From Lateolabrax maculatus (lineage: Eukaryota; Chordata; Actinopteri; Acropomatiformes; Lateolabracidae), in the NCBI GenBank assembly GCA_031216445.1, contig CM062200.1, positions 2,307,501 through 2,371,500 on the forward strand: 64,000 nucleotides of DNA, written 5' to 3'. The position numbers and the translations under genes are program-made. Below, one piece after another: positions 35,801 through 50,800 of the stretch (position 1 is the stretch's first letter; every line of letters begins with the position of its first letter). A model generated the notes under the pieces. The model searched no databases. It saw only the letters and a program-made list of their open reading frames with translations, and was not told the DNA's origin.

Positions 35801-38800
35801 GTTCAATAACTTGGGTACATACATATATTGACACACACATACTTGTCAGTTTGGTGTAATCCAGGCATACCTGAGCATGGCCATGGTGAGTCTCTGAGGG
35901 AACATGTGCACAATGAGGGCCCTCAGAGTATCCAGGCTGGTTAGTTCGTGGGTCAGGTGCACCCTGCGGGTCTCCTCCCCAAGCTGGAGGAACAAGATCC
36001 CTGCATTTATGGACGGGGAGGAGCAATGAGGGAGGTCCACGATGGTTGAAGGGGGGGGGGGGGGGGCAATGAAGAGAGTGGAAGGACAATTTTCAACTCA
36101 AAATATTAGTTTGTTGTTTTTGTGCCAACTGAGTGTAGAAGAATTGACTAAACACCCATTTTAGCTTGAACACCCCCCCGCCCCCCCCACATAGTCAAAA
36201 CAATGCATTTAAACCAAGACACACACAACAGCACCCCCACCCCCCTCACAGCTGCAGCCTCTTTCCCATGACTCTCTACACTAACGCATTTCAGATGTGT
36301 TGATGCTGAATGAGAGTTCACAGACAGAATTACATACATCACTCTGGTTTTAATGTCCACACTCACTGCTACTACTCTCGGTTGCACGCTCTCGATGTCT
36401 CGTTACTTTCCACACCGCTGACAGCTGACGTTTCTGTATTTACATGTGGGGGACGCGTGAGGGCGGAAGACTGTGACGTTGCCTTGTAGTTCAGGGGCAT
36501 CGAGTACATGATTTTTCACATATTTTTAGATTTTCTCTGGAAAAAGGCAAATAACTGCTATAGCACTAAACACAGACTGAGATCAGATCAATTGATTGAA
36601 AAATTACTTTACATATAATTTACTGACTTAAATAGTGAATTCTGTGTTTTGTTACTTTTTCAGATGCTATTTGGAGCCTCACATGCGGCCACATGTCTCC
36701 ATAAAATGAAAAGGAGTTGCATAGATTTATCAAAATGTTGATGCTTCAGCATATAAAATGAAAAAATGAAAAATTCCTTGTAACTTCGGCTAACCAACAT
36801 TATTCCTAAGGTAGCCTGGAACATTAATTTGTCCTCTGTGCCGCCTGAACAAATGAAGTCGCACGAAATGACACATAATTATCATCCTCTCCTCCCAATG
36901 GAAGCTGCAATAGCAAAGTGCAGATTCTCACTAGTGTGTCAGGTAATATTAAGATAAGAAAGCACAAATTGATTCAGTGACAGACGTGTTATACAGCTAT
37001 TTTTAGCTTTTTGTATGGTTACATGATGCATTCAGCTATAAATTGTTATTAACGGACTCAAGTTTGTAGTATTGTAAACTAATATATTATTACTGTAGCA
37101 AACACCCATCTGGTAGTTTCAGAACTGTGTTTCAGAAAAATGTGAAATTCTCAACACGTGTACCTTTTCTAACTCCTGCAAATGCATCGTCCTCCTCCTC
37201 ATATGTGAGATAGAGACTTTTAAGGAGAAGATTATTTTGCTTCTTGCCAAAGCCATTAATCAAAGATGACAGGTAGCTTGGCAAGCTCACAGGAAGCCTG
37301 AGACAGCTCTGTTTGTACTCAGCGATCCTATAGGCATATTGACTTGACACTCAGAGGGCTATATCAGGTTTACTAACACTTGATGCCTTCAGTTAACTCA
37401 AATAAGTGATTCCCTGTAAGAGGTTTGTGATTTACAGTCACAACTAATTTGTCCTGTTTGCTGCTGCTTGTCAAAGACATCAACTAAGATTAATAGTTTA
37501 CATGCATGGGCTCGTCCGGTGTGTGATTGGCTCTCAGCTTGCCAATCAAAGCAATATAAGACAGTGAAAATGAGGGTACATTAACTTGAGCTGCCCCCTG
37601 AATGGGGTTGAATTGAATCATCAGCTGAATGTTATCAGTGGAATCATTTGCCTCAAAGCAACGCAGGGAAACAACGAGGCAGGATGACTTTTACAAAGTC
37701 GGCCTCACCTCAAGGCGATCTAACTGTAAACCTAACTGATGGAAACAGAGCGGTGTCGAACGCTGCCACCACTTCCCCCGCCGCCGTCACGTTAGACGAC
37801 AGTAGAGGCACTAAAAATGTGAGTCTGCCAGATAAAATGTGTAAAACGACGTGACATGTTGGCTGTTGTAAACGCTTCATGGGGAGCGGCTTCTCTGCAG
37901 GTGAGTTAGACTGCGTGTCACATCATGTCGTGTCGTGTTACATCATCCTGAAAAAATATATTTTCAAGCCCAGAAAATGTGCACATACAGTCAATTTTAG
38001 AGACCAAACTAAAAACTATTCTTGCTAAGCTTCAGATTTTCCTGTAGCCGGTGTGTAACAGGTGGACAGACCTGGCGCCCGCAGCTTGGCCTGGCTGGAT
38101 GAGCGGGCCAGCGGCAGGCTCTGGCGGAGCCGGTTCATCCGGTTAAAGCCGATGGGGATATCAGGCTCCGACATGGTCTCCAGATTTTCAGCTGACGCGA
38201 AGGATACCCTGCTGGCCTGGTCAGCGAGAGCCGGCTGTGTCGGGCTGAGTCGTGTCACACGTGGTGTGCGAGTCTGCGAGACGCAAGATAAGAAGTTAGG
38301 AAGGGAAAAAAAAGTGCACTGACAAAGAAAGAAAAAGAAGAGATGATGCTGAGACATTTATTTCTGCTGTGATGGAGATACACTAATCAATGAGTTGACA
38401 CCAAAAAATGTAGAACACACATACAAAGGCAAACAAAATGGCCCCGGGGAAATCAATGCAAAGAAACAAAACAGCGACTGAAAAAGAAAGCTTTTAGTAC
38501 ACAGGCGCAGACAAAATAAACAGTTTACCTCAGACAAAGCAGCCTTTACATCTTCCTCTACCAAGAGAGGCTCAACACAGAACGGAAGCTGAATCCTGAA
38601 GATAAAATTAGAGCCCGTCAGACGGAGCAGCCAGGCCAGACAGGTCAAACGAACCGACTCCAACCAGCATTAGAGCCAAACTACGCCAAGGCTGCCCTCA
38701 CAACAGTCCACCCACATTAATGATGGAGCAAAACTATTGAACAATGCTTCAATTACATTTTCAGAGAGGAGAGTGGAGCGTGTAGAAACCATGATAAAAA

Positions 38801-41800
38801 AATACAAACTAAAAAATGGGCAGGCGGCAGCAGTTTCCAAGTGAAATGTTTCTGAAGAAAGATAAAATGAATGGATGTTATTCTGCAGCTACTAGAAAGT
38901 TCTCTGGCCCCGAGCAGACGACACCGAGCTTCAGCAAGCATTGTAATGCTAATGACCCCGACAAAAAGCCAAACTCGATCTGAGCGGCCTCTATCTGTAC
39001 CGCAGATTACCACAGATACTTCACCTGTCCAATTTGAAGCACTGGGGAGCCCAAATTGCGAAGGACCTCTCATTACAGCCCTACCAGGAGCTGCTGTAGC
39101 ATGTTGGCTTTTAATGAATCCTCACTGACAGACATTTTCCAGCCCAAAGAATACAGTAATGAGCTCCCACAGTGCTTTGTGAAGCCAGCTCAGATTGCCT
39201 TATGCATCTGTGGTCTTTGCTTAGTCCTGCCGTTTGAATTCTTGAGGCTCCGACACGCCGAGAGCAGGCAGGCATGTACGCAAACACGCAGGAAACACTA
39301 ACAATCATGTCAAACGACATTAACACGAAGGATGAAATGCACACATGCAATCTGTTGCGCCAAATTATCTCTTCGGGCTTTGCTCCTTCAACATTATTAA
39401 TGTTTATAGCATTTGAGTCCTTAAAATGCTGAAACCGTACACAAGCACCCACGCGCATCTCTTAACACTGCGAACAGGCTGACAGATTATGTGTGCTGCC
39501 TCTCATATGTTTGGAGATTTACGGTCTCCGAGTGTGTTCGTCAGCCAGGCAGCCGCCGCCGCCGCCGCCGCACACCTTCTGCCTTCAACCGCACAAGCAT
39601 CGAGCTACTGAGGAGAAAAGGGATGCGGCAACTGGGAATTATAAAGTTTGTGTTTGGTGAACTGTGAAGAGAAGAAGAGAGCAGATAGAGGTTAGAAAAA
39701 GCATGCCAGAGCTTTTATGCACAGGAGACATGAAACATGGAGAAAGAAGAGAATAACAAACAGAAGAAAAGAGGAGAGGGACTCAAAGATTTATGAAGCG
39801 ATACATTCTCTAACTTTTTCCTCTAACTAGTTTCCATTTTCTCTTACATTTGTTGCAGAGGACCTTTGCTTCAGGTGAAAAAGAAAGTAGCAAGCTTGGC
39901 TGACACCGATGTTTTATTTTCCACGGTAACGGTCAATAAACCTTCCCGCAGGATCTCTCCGTGGACCTCCTCCCCATCTCGCTCTTCCGCCGATCATTCA
40001 TAAGACGCTCGCTGCAGTTGTCTTCAGTCTCGGTGATGAGTCAATACAGGAGATGGTTGACGAGGATCGCCACAGTCGCACTGGTACGATGATTTAATTC
40101 ATACATTTCATGGCACGTGTGCGCGAATATGTGATGCATTTTGGTGACTGAAGAGTAAATGAAATTGATCTGTGCAATGACACGGTCTCAAGAGAGCCAT
40201 AAACATGAGAAAATGTCTGAGAGGTTTGATGATGTTGAATCAAGGAAATAAAATGATAAAAGACTGACTTCTGTTCTGATAAGTACTGTTTTCACTGCTA
40301 GAGGATCAACCACAAAAAACTGATCTCACAGAGGATTAAAGGATAAAAGTTTTACATTTACATCGAACAGATTAGCAGCAGAAAGTGTGCTCTTCTCCAC
40401 CGCAGTCTTCTTGTGTTTTATTTGACTGATGAAAAATGAATTTTGATGTATAAACATAGCATCAAACGCAAAATAATCATGTGTAAGTCCTGAAGGAAAT
40501 AGTGCTGTGTGAATACTGAGCGATACATCAGAGGGAGTTTACTGAGAACACTCTCTCCATTATAATATCACTATTATCCCAGAAGAGGTGATTATTTTAT
40601 CACATAGCATTGTGAGAAATGTGTTGTTGGTAAAGTTGTTATAAGTTGACAGGAAATGCTGTGTTTCTCACTTGTTTAAGTGAAACATATTGTTCACAGC
40701 TTCAATAATTAGTCGATTAATGAATCGACAGAAAGTTAATCTGAAACTATTTAATTACAGAATAATCGTTTTAGTCAAAGATTTACAGGTTTCAGCTTCT
40801 TAAACGTGAGAATTTGATGCTTTTTCTTTGTCAGACATGATTGTAAACTGAACATCTCTGACGTCAGTTTGGACTTTTATTTTCAGCCAGAAAACAATAA
40901 AAAAAGAAATATCAGCTGGAATTGCAAAGTTAGTGCTAATCAGACATCTTACTTTGAATCTGCCACCATGATCATTGTAAACTACATTTGTGATGCAACA
41001 ATTGTACTGTAAAGAATGCCAACAAATGCATATTGTTGGTGTAGCTATTCAATCAGAATTCAAACTACCATCTGAACGTTGGAAAAAATTACATATCCAA
41101 TGTGTAATTATGTTTTTGAATTGAAAAGTGACGTCTGTCTGAGCCATTGCACGCTCTGGCACCTTCAGTAAACTAGGCTGTTGCTGTTATCTTGGTTAAC
41201 ACAAAACGGAGAGTAGTAGTGAGCCATGCTGAATGGAAATCATGTCAAAAATTAAATAAAAATACACCTGAGAAGAAATGAGAGAAAGCAACAGTCGAGT
41301 CAGCTCGTCACTCAGAGAGGCAGCGGAGGAAAACTAATTCTACAAAGTAGTTCAGGATAAGCGATGTGGGTTGTTTGAATACATTTGAAGGAAATGTGCG
41401 CAAATCTGTTTGAACTCTATTATTTATTTTTTAAAGAGACAGCCATAACGCCTATAAAATGGATTAATTCATCACCTTACATCAGTACTTCAACATATAT
41501 TACTTAAATGTCTAGAAGCTCATATCCAACCCATCTGTGTTTGACTTTAATATCTCCGGCGTGTGTGTACAGTCCCACTCATTCAGCCATCTTACCGTTT
41601 AATGGACAGCCTGAACCATCTGAAGAAATCTGAAGTGCCACGTACACACAGTCAGGAAAATGTCTATTTATATTTTCTTGCATGAGAGATTTCATGAATT
41701 TCATGAGGGCAGAACAGTCATGCAAGATTTCTTATTTAAAAAAAATCTACATCACAAGGTTTTCTACAGCTTGAAATTTAATTGTGATCACTGGAGGAAG

Positions 41801-44800
41801 ACAACGAAAAGAGGTGTGTAATTTGACTTGTTCCGCCTTCCTGTCTGACTGTGATCCATGCAAGAATAGAAGTGTCAAGTTTCCATTAATGAGCTGTTAT
41901 GTAGGAAGTCCATTTGTCACTGTTATATTCTTCTGCCACAAGTCTTTTCCTGCAATTTACAGCAGAGCCTGAAGCTGGTTCGTGAGGGGCACCTGTAGTG
42001 TGGGTTCATGTTTTTTTAAAATACGTCTGAGTGCACAGCAGCCACCCATCTCACTAAATCACAGCACTGTGACACCAAACCCAGATGGTGTTGAAAATGC
42101 AATATAATTATTTTATGACGGCTTAAAAAGTAAAATTTCAGGATCTAAAATATCCTGAAATAAGCATTAAATTTATTTTATTTTCATCTCATCACCACAG
42201 ACTATAATTACAAGATTTAATCACAGAGCTTGGATGTTTTATTTTGTGTGTGTGTAATTTGATATAATGTAAATTAACATCATCTAGTCTAACATCCTGA
42301 GGTTTTACTCAACTAGTCATTTATGTGTTTTTTCCATAACAATTAACAAACAGCTGGCTGCAAACCAGCCTCTTCCTAGCACAAACACAGTGAGCACTGA
42401 ATGCTGTATAATCCAGTTTGGCAGAGCCGCTGCAGCACTGTTGGTAATCACAACAGCAACAAAGCTGCCCAATCATTTTTAATGGGAGACCGAGAAAAAA
42501 AAACCTGGTTTGTAAGTACATTATTACTTCACTGTATCAGGTAAGCTTCATTATTGTTACAGAACACGTTGAACAGCTTCTAACATCTGGCTGAGTTTCA
42601 TGACTGAGAGGCAGCTACTGGAGTGTGGGCACATTATGTGGAGGCAATTAAATGTGAAAAATGGAACCAGTGTGAAATGAATTGTGGAATAATTATTAAT
42701 GAATAACAAACAGATTTGATCAACGATTAAGTCAGAAATTCTCTGGTTGCAGTTTCTCTCCGTTTCATATCATCGAGAACTGGATATCTTTGGGTTTTGC
42801 ACTGTTGGTGGAACAAAACCAGCACTTTGTCTCCTCGGGCTCGGAGAAACTGTGACGGGCATTTCACACCTATTTTCTGACATTTTGTAAACTACAGGAT
42901 TAACTGATTTAACCCTAATGTTCAGGGCTGAAAAACAACATACTTAAAAGTGGAAATAGATTGTTTTTTTGCTTTAATGTATCATTATGAAGTAAATGTT
43001 GATTGCACAGTGTACGGTTACCGTTGTTTCTTACTTTGGACAGTAGCAGGATCATCTGTCCGTTTGATAATCTAAATAAGTAACACGTTTTCTTGTGGTG
43101 GCCTTAGTTACTATATTCTGTTATGATCAAGGAGTTGATAAGCAGACAGATGGTTGAATAGGAAGCGATCCGGTTGTCTGTGCCACAGCAGTGCAAACAT
43201 ACAACAGACTTTCTGCTCTACAGTTCATCTGTGACTGGTGCACTTTTAACACAGCACTACCCTCCAATATCCCAAAATAAGTCTGTTTGGATTTCTGTTA
43301 TTGGAGTTTTATACTTCAACAGTTTGTTTATAAGACGTCTATCAGGAATGTGGACCTTTCTGGACCCTGACTGACCCCAAATAGTAACAATATAAGTAAC
43401 AACACTGTGTAGGATCGCTAATGACTTTTTGGCAAAAGAATGAATACATGAAACATATGAGAGATTAAATATTTCATTATTTGGTGTAACAACACTGCTT
43501 TATGGCCATTTCTGCAAGTCCAGTTTGTGGCAAAGTGAAATGTTACAACTTCAATACTTTTCTACTTTTTAGGCTTAAATAAGATCAGAAGAAGAGAGAA
43601 AAACTCTTTGAAAATTATTATTATTAATTTTACACAAAGAGTTGAGTCGTTGGGAGCCCAAACACGAGGGACGTTAAATCAATGTCACAGAAACACAAAG
43701 GTTAATCAAATAAGCAATCAATAGAATGAGGCGATAATGACAAAAATCTTAACAGGCAATGCCACATGCTACTACCAGGTCAAACAGGGTGATAAACATT
43801 AAGCAAGATTCATTTATAAGAAATATCCACATGAATAACCCCTCAGAGAGCAGCAGCAGACGCCTTTAAAGAGATGCTGTAGATTTAACTAAAAATCCTC
43901 CATTATGTACAGTTGACTCTTACCTCGACTTCCAGCATCTTGTTAAGCATCAGAAGAGCTTCATCATTTACTCTTTAGCTTCATTAGCTCCTCTCCTTGA
44001 CACTGAGATAGAAAACCTTTTCAGAGGCTTGTATTCATATGAATCCACAGCTCTTTCTGTTGCTTTTAACCCTTAAACCTGAACTTCTTAAACAGCAGAC
44101 GTGTCCTTTGCAGAGTGTTGTAACTCCCCAGGTTTCCCACCAGCTAAAACACAAGGTCTTGATTGATGAGGCAGCTGTGCACAGCTGTAACGTGCCCCCC
44201 CTACGCACAGCTGCCCCCGAACTCGGAGATTTCATGGGCATTACTGCTGCATGCCGAGGCATTCCTTTCCAGTGAGACTTAAAATTGAAAGAGCATCTGA
44301 ATCCCTAATAGTCAACAGACATGCCGTGCTCGTCATACTGTGCGTCACATCGTGTGAATCTGCAACGCAACCATCGGTGAGTGAGGCGACAGCTTTAAAG
44401 CTACAGCCCCGAGGGAGGAGCAGCAGGTGAAGGAGGCGAGGAGCGCACACACCCGATACTGTCCTTGATCCAGTTCCCACAGAGCAGCTCCACGGGGAGC
44501 AGCTGGGGGTTAATTGCCTTGCTCAAGGGCACTTGTTTTTAAGTGAGAGGAGGGAACCTCTTGTTCACTTCCCTGCCCAGATATTCCCCGCTGAACTGCT
44601 GAGTCAGGGTTCGATCAGAGGTTTTTATACACTGTGCAATGACATCTGGGGAAGTCTGGGTTTGACCTTGACGTCTGCATACAGCCACCTCCTGATTTTT
44701 ACTGTATTTCTAAAAATAAAAAAAAACTCCTTTGTGAGCCACACAGTCATCCGAGTCTACGGCGTAAGTACAGCCTTCATTCCTGTTTTGTCTGTACGCT

Positions 44801-47800
44801 ACTTCAGATATACAGTCTACAGTGAAAGATAATTGTCTTTCACATAAAATCTAGCGGGAACTCCTCATCCTGTTATTGCTTTCTATCAAGTTCAGCCTTA
44901 CTAATGTAAGCAAACCTTGCAGTCTTGGCAGATGGCAGTGAAGTGTCAGTAAGTGATTCTGGCCACGTGCCTCAGCACAGTGCCAGTCGGCAAGCCGGTC
45001 GGGGAACACTGCAGCAGCCGGGCTCCTAAGCCTTTTAGCGGTGGAAAACACTCCCGCTATTCTCTGAGTCAGATTGGGGAATAGCGATTTTCCACCGAGC
45101 ATCATATCAACAGCCAAACAGCACGAGGGCAACAAAAGCATTTGTCTGAAAGGGTTAGGGTTGATCTAGCTCACTGGGACAAATATGGCAGGGGTAGTCT
45201 GGGAATGCCTCTGTATAGAGAATGCCCTGTTCTATATATGAGACACGTAAAACACAGATGAGCGCCTTGCAAAAAGCTTCCCGGGTCCTGGAGGTGACAG
45301 AAATCCTTCGAACCAAAAAAAAAAAAAAAAGTTTTTCGTGGACGTTTTCGGATTTTTTTTTTGTTATCTTACCATCTCGTTTAAGATTTAGAATCACGTT
45401 TATAATTTTAAATTTTATTTACAGTGTAGTTTGGAAGGTCACTGAAAAACTTTGATGCAAATACACATGATCCAAAAAAAAAAGAACCAAAAAAATTCCT
45501 CATTTTATCAAAAGGATTCATCTGATTGTTCTCAAGCTTCTTAGACATAAAAGATAACGATAAATAATTTGTATGATTGATGATCCACAAACTTACTACT
45601 TAGACTTTGCTTCCACTGTGATAAAGAAATTTACATTTTGCTTATTTTCCTGAATTGGTGTTTTTCCAGTGGGCATGAATATTTGGTACCAGCTGTCTGG
45701 ACGGTAATTTAAAGATAAGGTTTGGAGATATTCAGTATTTTTGTTACTGTCAACAATTCCTACGAAAAGACCAAAACCGGTCCTCAGTCTGTCTCTCTTC
45801 GCCACTTCTCTGTGGCACTCTGCTTCCTACTGAAGATGTTTATCTTTAAAATCACAAAACATGTTTTTTTTTGTTTTTTTTTAAAGAGCAAAATTAAATT
45901 TCAGTGCAGTTTTTCACCAACCGTTCCTCAGACGGGAGCATTTGTATCATCAGCGGCTTATCTGTTGCTCCGGTGAGTGTGTGTTGCAACAGCGTGGCTC
46001 ACTGACCTCACCGGCTGCAGCGAGTTTTAGACCTGGACTGATGACAGTTTCATATGCCAGTGGTAGTGAACTACGTGGACTAGTTGAAAAAGAAAGAAAA
46101 AAACATTTATAAGATATTTCATATTCAGTAATGAACCACGGTGAATGACAGCGGGTCTCCTGCCAACGTCTCCAAGTTGTCACTCCACTGTCGTCATGGG
46201 AAACACCTACTCAACACTTTCCTCTAATGTGTCCAAAAACTTTTGGAAGATAATAAAATATGCACGATAGCTGTGCTACCATTATTATTTACATTTACCT
46301 CACACAAATTGTAGAAAAAAGGTCAACTTGTCCCCAAAAATGTTTTCACTAATGACCCAGTCACTTTTTTTTTTCCAGGACATCACAACTCTTGCCCTGG
46401 CTGCAGGACGGTAATATCATGGTAATGAGGAATGTACTATGACGGCATTAAAAAATGTTCTGAGGTTACAGGAGTGATTTATTTTTAATTAACTATTTCC
46501 TCTGTTTCGTTTCTATGGTTGCTTTAACAAGCAGGAGAAAAATCCCCGCAAGCAATAGGCTTCACAATAATTCCCTCGGAAATGAAGACTACTGATGAAT
46601 AATTGGAATACTGGTGACAGCTTCAATAGGATCCCCTTTCCCTGTCTAAGCCCACAGTGTGGCACATTCCTCCGAGTTCAACACTGAGGCGAAGAGAGAA
46701 GACAATAGGCTGTGATTACTCTGGCCACTCCAGACAGGAAGACAAGAACAAAATGGAGCATTAATATTTGTATAAGTGAGGCTGGGAGCAGTGAAAAGGA
46801 GAGAATTATGCAGCACTCTGCTCCATTGTGTTTCTGACAGTGTCAGTGGCAGCAGCAGTCGCAGGCTGGTGTTTGAGTCCATGTTCACCCCCTGTGGACG
46901 AGCCGACGATCCCCTCTGCCTGGTTTGTTTGAGGATGTGGGGGAACATATGAGAGGGAGTCGTGAAATGTGTGCATAATATATGCCCACTTCATCCATAA
47001 TTGCATGACCCACTGCAAGTCCATGAAAATGTGTGTGTGCTTGCATCATATGTAGCGTAATTGTTTGGTAATCTCTGTGTTTCTGCAGTGGGAGTATCAC
47101 CCATGCTTGTGTGTGCATTTGGTGAGCTGGCAAACCAATGAAACATCAAAGGAGAGCAGTGGGGGACTATTAAACACGTATACACCCTCGCACACATGAG
47201 CACAGCAGTGCACTGCTGCAGGGGTTTCTATTGCATCAGAAGAGGAGACGAGACTTTCCCCGACTCCCTGAGAGGAAAGGGGGGCGATAACCAATCCTGA
47301 ATGAGCTGCAGACCAGCGACAAATAGGGGGAGATGGAGAAGAAAGCCAGCATGTGTGTTTGTCACGAGCTAAACGGACGAGGGGAATGTACTGAGTGAGC
47401 TGCTGCTGCTGTACATGACAACAGGAACACACGGCACAAGCTGATAATATGGAGAGATTATGCATATGAAAGCCTCAAGCCTATTAGTTGCTACAAAATA
47501 TGTAAATCTTTAAAAACAAGTCACAAATATAAGGTTTTATTTTTAAAATGGGCAGCTGGGCACTGCATGTTCAAGCAAACGTTACTCAAAACGAGGGAAC
47601 AGTGCATTAGTTGGGGAGGACTATTTTCAGCCGCGGATTAATGCACATTTTGTACGCTGCAAATGCTTCTTAATAACTTTTAAAAAAACCTACTAATGCA
47701 AAAGCTTTTCTTTTTAAATTGTGCTTTTATATGGATTCAATGTATTCATTAATTATTTCATTGATGTATTTTTATTAATTTCTTGGTTTTGTTATCAGAT

Positions 47801-50800
47801 GTTTTACTCATACATGCTACACTTGAGTGGTTGTTTAAATGCTGTTTTTTTGCATTTGTGAAGCACTCTTAACCTTGTTAATAGAGGTGCCTTACATAGA
47901 AAAGTAATGATATTAATGGATTTATATTTTAATTTTCATGTCATGCACACAAAGTGCCTAACCCTTCAAGTGTTTACAAGACACCAAAATATTCTGCCTT
48001 CTTCTCCCAAGTCTGCTACAAATCAGTTCCCTTCCTGAAGAATAACTCAAGTTTTTTTATAATCATGTAGCATCTGGAGGACATTTAACTAAAACGTACA
48101 GGAACATGTCACCCAGTGCAACAGTGATGTGTTTTTAAATGCGACACAAGACAATACCAGTTAATAGGATCAATTCATTGCTGGTTCTGATCTTTTCATG
48201 GGATTTGTTGACAATAATAAAAACACACAATATCAGCCTTAACCTTTAACATTTTGATAGTACATACTGTAAAATATCTATAAATAATTTATAAATCATT
48301 TAATTCTAAAGCCGCAGCTTTTGTTCCATTTCAGAAAATCCTTCAGCCGTGTTTATATTCGCTGGATCAGCAATAGGTATGCAAAGAGCCTTTCAGAATA
48401 TCAAGTGATTTTATGGTTAAGATGCTGTAAGCTGCAGTAAGTGCTTAGGTTAGCATATGCACAACAGTACAATCTCCTCCAGGCTACATCCAAGTAAGGG
48501 TCAAAAGGGTCTGTTCATTGAGTATAATGTATTCAGGTCTGAGGTGGAACTAATAATACATTACAGCCTTGTGTTGCTCTTTACAGAGTACAGCATTAAT
48601 TTGTCAAGCTGAGAGGAAACACTGACATTTGAATTTTAGGTCGAAATCACACGTTTTGTTTTTTTCTTGACCAAACCAATAAAAATCTTTATTTTGTTAA
48701 TTTATTTTTATTTTGTTAGCTTTGGAATTTAAAGGGTTGACTCTCCCAAATTACCAAAACCCATTTTTTCTCTCTTCCCTCTAGTGTTATCTAGTTTTAG
48801 ACATATTGAACTCTGATTTCAACCTCTACCCCAATACAATGGAGGTGAATGGAGGGTCTGTGGCGGCCAACCATTTCTGTAGGAACTATTTCTTCCCACA
48901 AAATCTGAGAAAACCTGAGCATATTAATCCAAATCTTTCTGCATGGCTACTGTAGATACCACTGATGGTATTTTTTTTCTTCTTTTTTGTACTTGAACTG
49001 ACTAAACATAATCACATGAATTCAGATGCTCATTATGCTTTTACCAGATATAGCAACAATCGCACAGCAAACATAAAGTAATTGGTAGGGTTATGTTCTC
49101 ACTTTTAATAAACCACACTGCAGCTTCCCCTGAATGACTGACTCCACTTGTTCCAGCAGTGTTGGTTAAAATAACGAGTCCATGAAAACAACTTTTAATG
49201 GAATTATTCTCACATGCCCAAGAAGCACAAGTGAAGGAACAAACACTCTGGACTTTTGATTAATCTGGTCCAAACATGCTTGGTGTGAACTAATGGGAGT
49301 CAAGTTCCCCAGTTTGGAAACTTGAAACCAGCTGGTAGTTTTACAGCGCAGCTCCAAACTAATAAGGGAGAAAGCATGAAGATGCCAGCGACTGATGACC
49401 GCCGATGGCTCCATTTTCATTTTAACTTGTGCATTTCACATTTCACACTATTTACATCCCAACCTTGCCAGAGCTTGGTAAAATGTCTGACTCCAACTGA
49501 AAATGAGGTTTCATTTTGATGGTAGCAATCAATGTGGGCACACTTTCAGAAGCAACCGAGTGGTTCAAAAAATCCTGGAGGCAAACCATGTGTTTTTAAC
49601 AGCGTGGGCTTAAATTTGGCTGCTGATTTTTGCTTCATGCCAACTAATCCCATCTCTCACATTTTCTGTCACTAGGTAAAGTAAACGGTGTAATACAGTA
49701 CAGATTACATTAATATTACCTTAAGAAATAAGAGGCCATGGATAATCTTTCACCACTGACACACACAGCACTTTCACAGCTGTCTCCATTACTACACTCG
49801 GGACTGCTCAGAAGCTCTCCTTCAGCTAATCGAATAATAACCCAGGTGTAACTGCCCCGAGGGCTGAAAGCAGTCAAACTTGCGAGTGAGGCACATTAAG
49901 TGTAACTTTACACCTACGCTGAGCTTGAATTGTGATTTAAAAAAATGTGCAGGCTGCACAGCAAACTCATGCAGCATTCTGGGGCACGAATCAATGATGA
50001 TGCATCATGAAAAGTCTCAAGTTATCAAAATTCATCCTGAGGGGGACATGAATGTGTGGAACAAATTTCATGGCAATCCATCTAATAGTTGACGATATAT
50101 TTCACTCAAAACCACAAATGCTTGTGCTAAAAGAAACATCAGAGGATCAAGGAAGTCATTAGGGTTCATCCTCTGGGAACCATGAATATCTGTGCAAAGT
50201 GTGGTGCCAATAAATCACCATTTTCCTGATATTTCTGATATTTATAAGTAAAAACTTTGACCGGTTGGTGGAGCTAAAAGAACGGTCAGGGAATTGCTGA
50301 AGTCATTAGGATTTATCCTTTGGGGACAATGAATGTCTGTGCGAAAGTCCATGGCAAACCATCCAATGAATATTGAGATCTTCCCTCTGGACCAAAGTGG
50401 TGGACTGATGGAAAAACCAACCAAACAACCATGGCCAAAAACCTGCCAGACTTGGCCTGAAAACGCACTTATTTGACATTTTCTTTCAATTAATTCTCCA
50501 GTTTTGACATCATTTCAGTTCGGGAAGGGGGATGTTGCTGTATTGCAGTGGTGTCTGTAAGGAGCACTTAACAGCAACAACCTGTACAGCCGCATCGATC
50601 TCATCCAAGCTTGCCATTGTTTTTGTGGCCATGTTTCTGTTGCTATTGTCTGGTCCCATTATAAATCCCACCTACAAAGCTCTGATTTGCTTTGTGTTTA
50701 TTTACAACCGAGGACACAGCAGTCAATGAGCAAAAGAGACAGACCTATTTGAATCACTGTGAACATTACAGGTGTGGGCAGCAATCCACGGGTCTGGAAA

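Noticed and set aside
37648..37854. 68-residue plus-strand frame of normal-looking composition
   Set aside because: No splice, promoter or family support; short enough to arise by chance.
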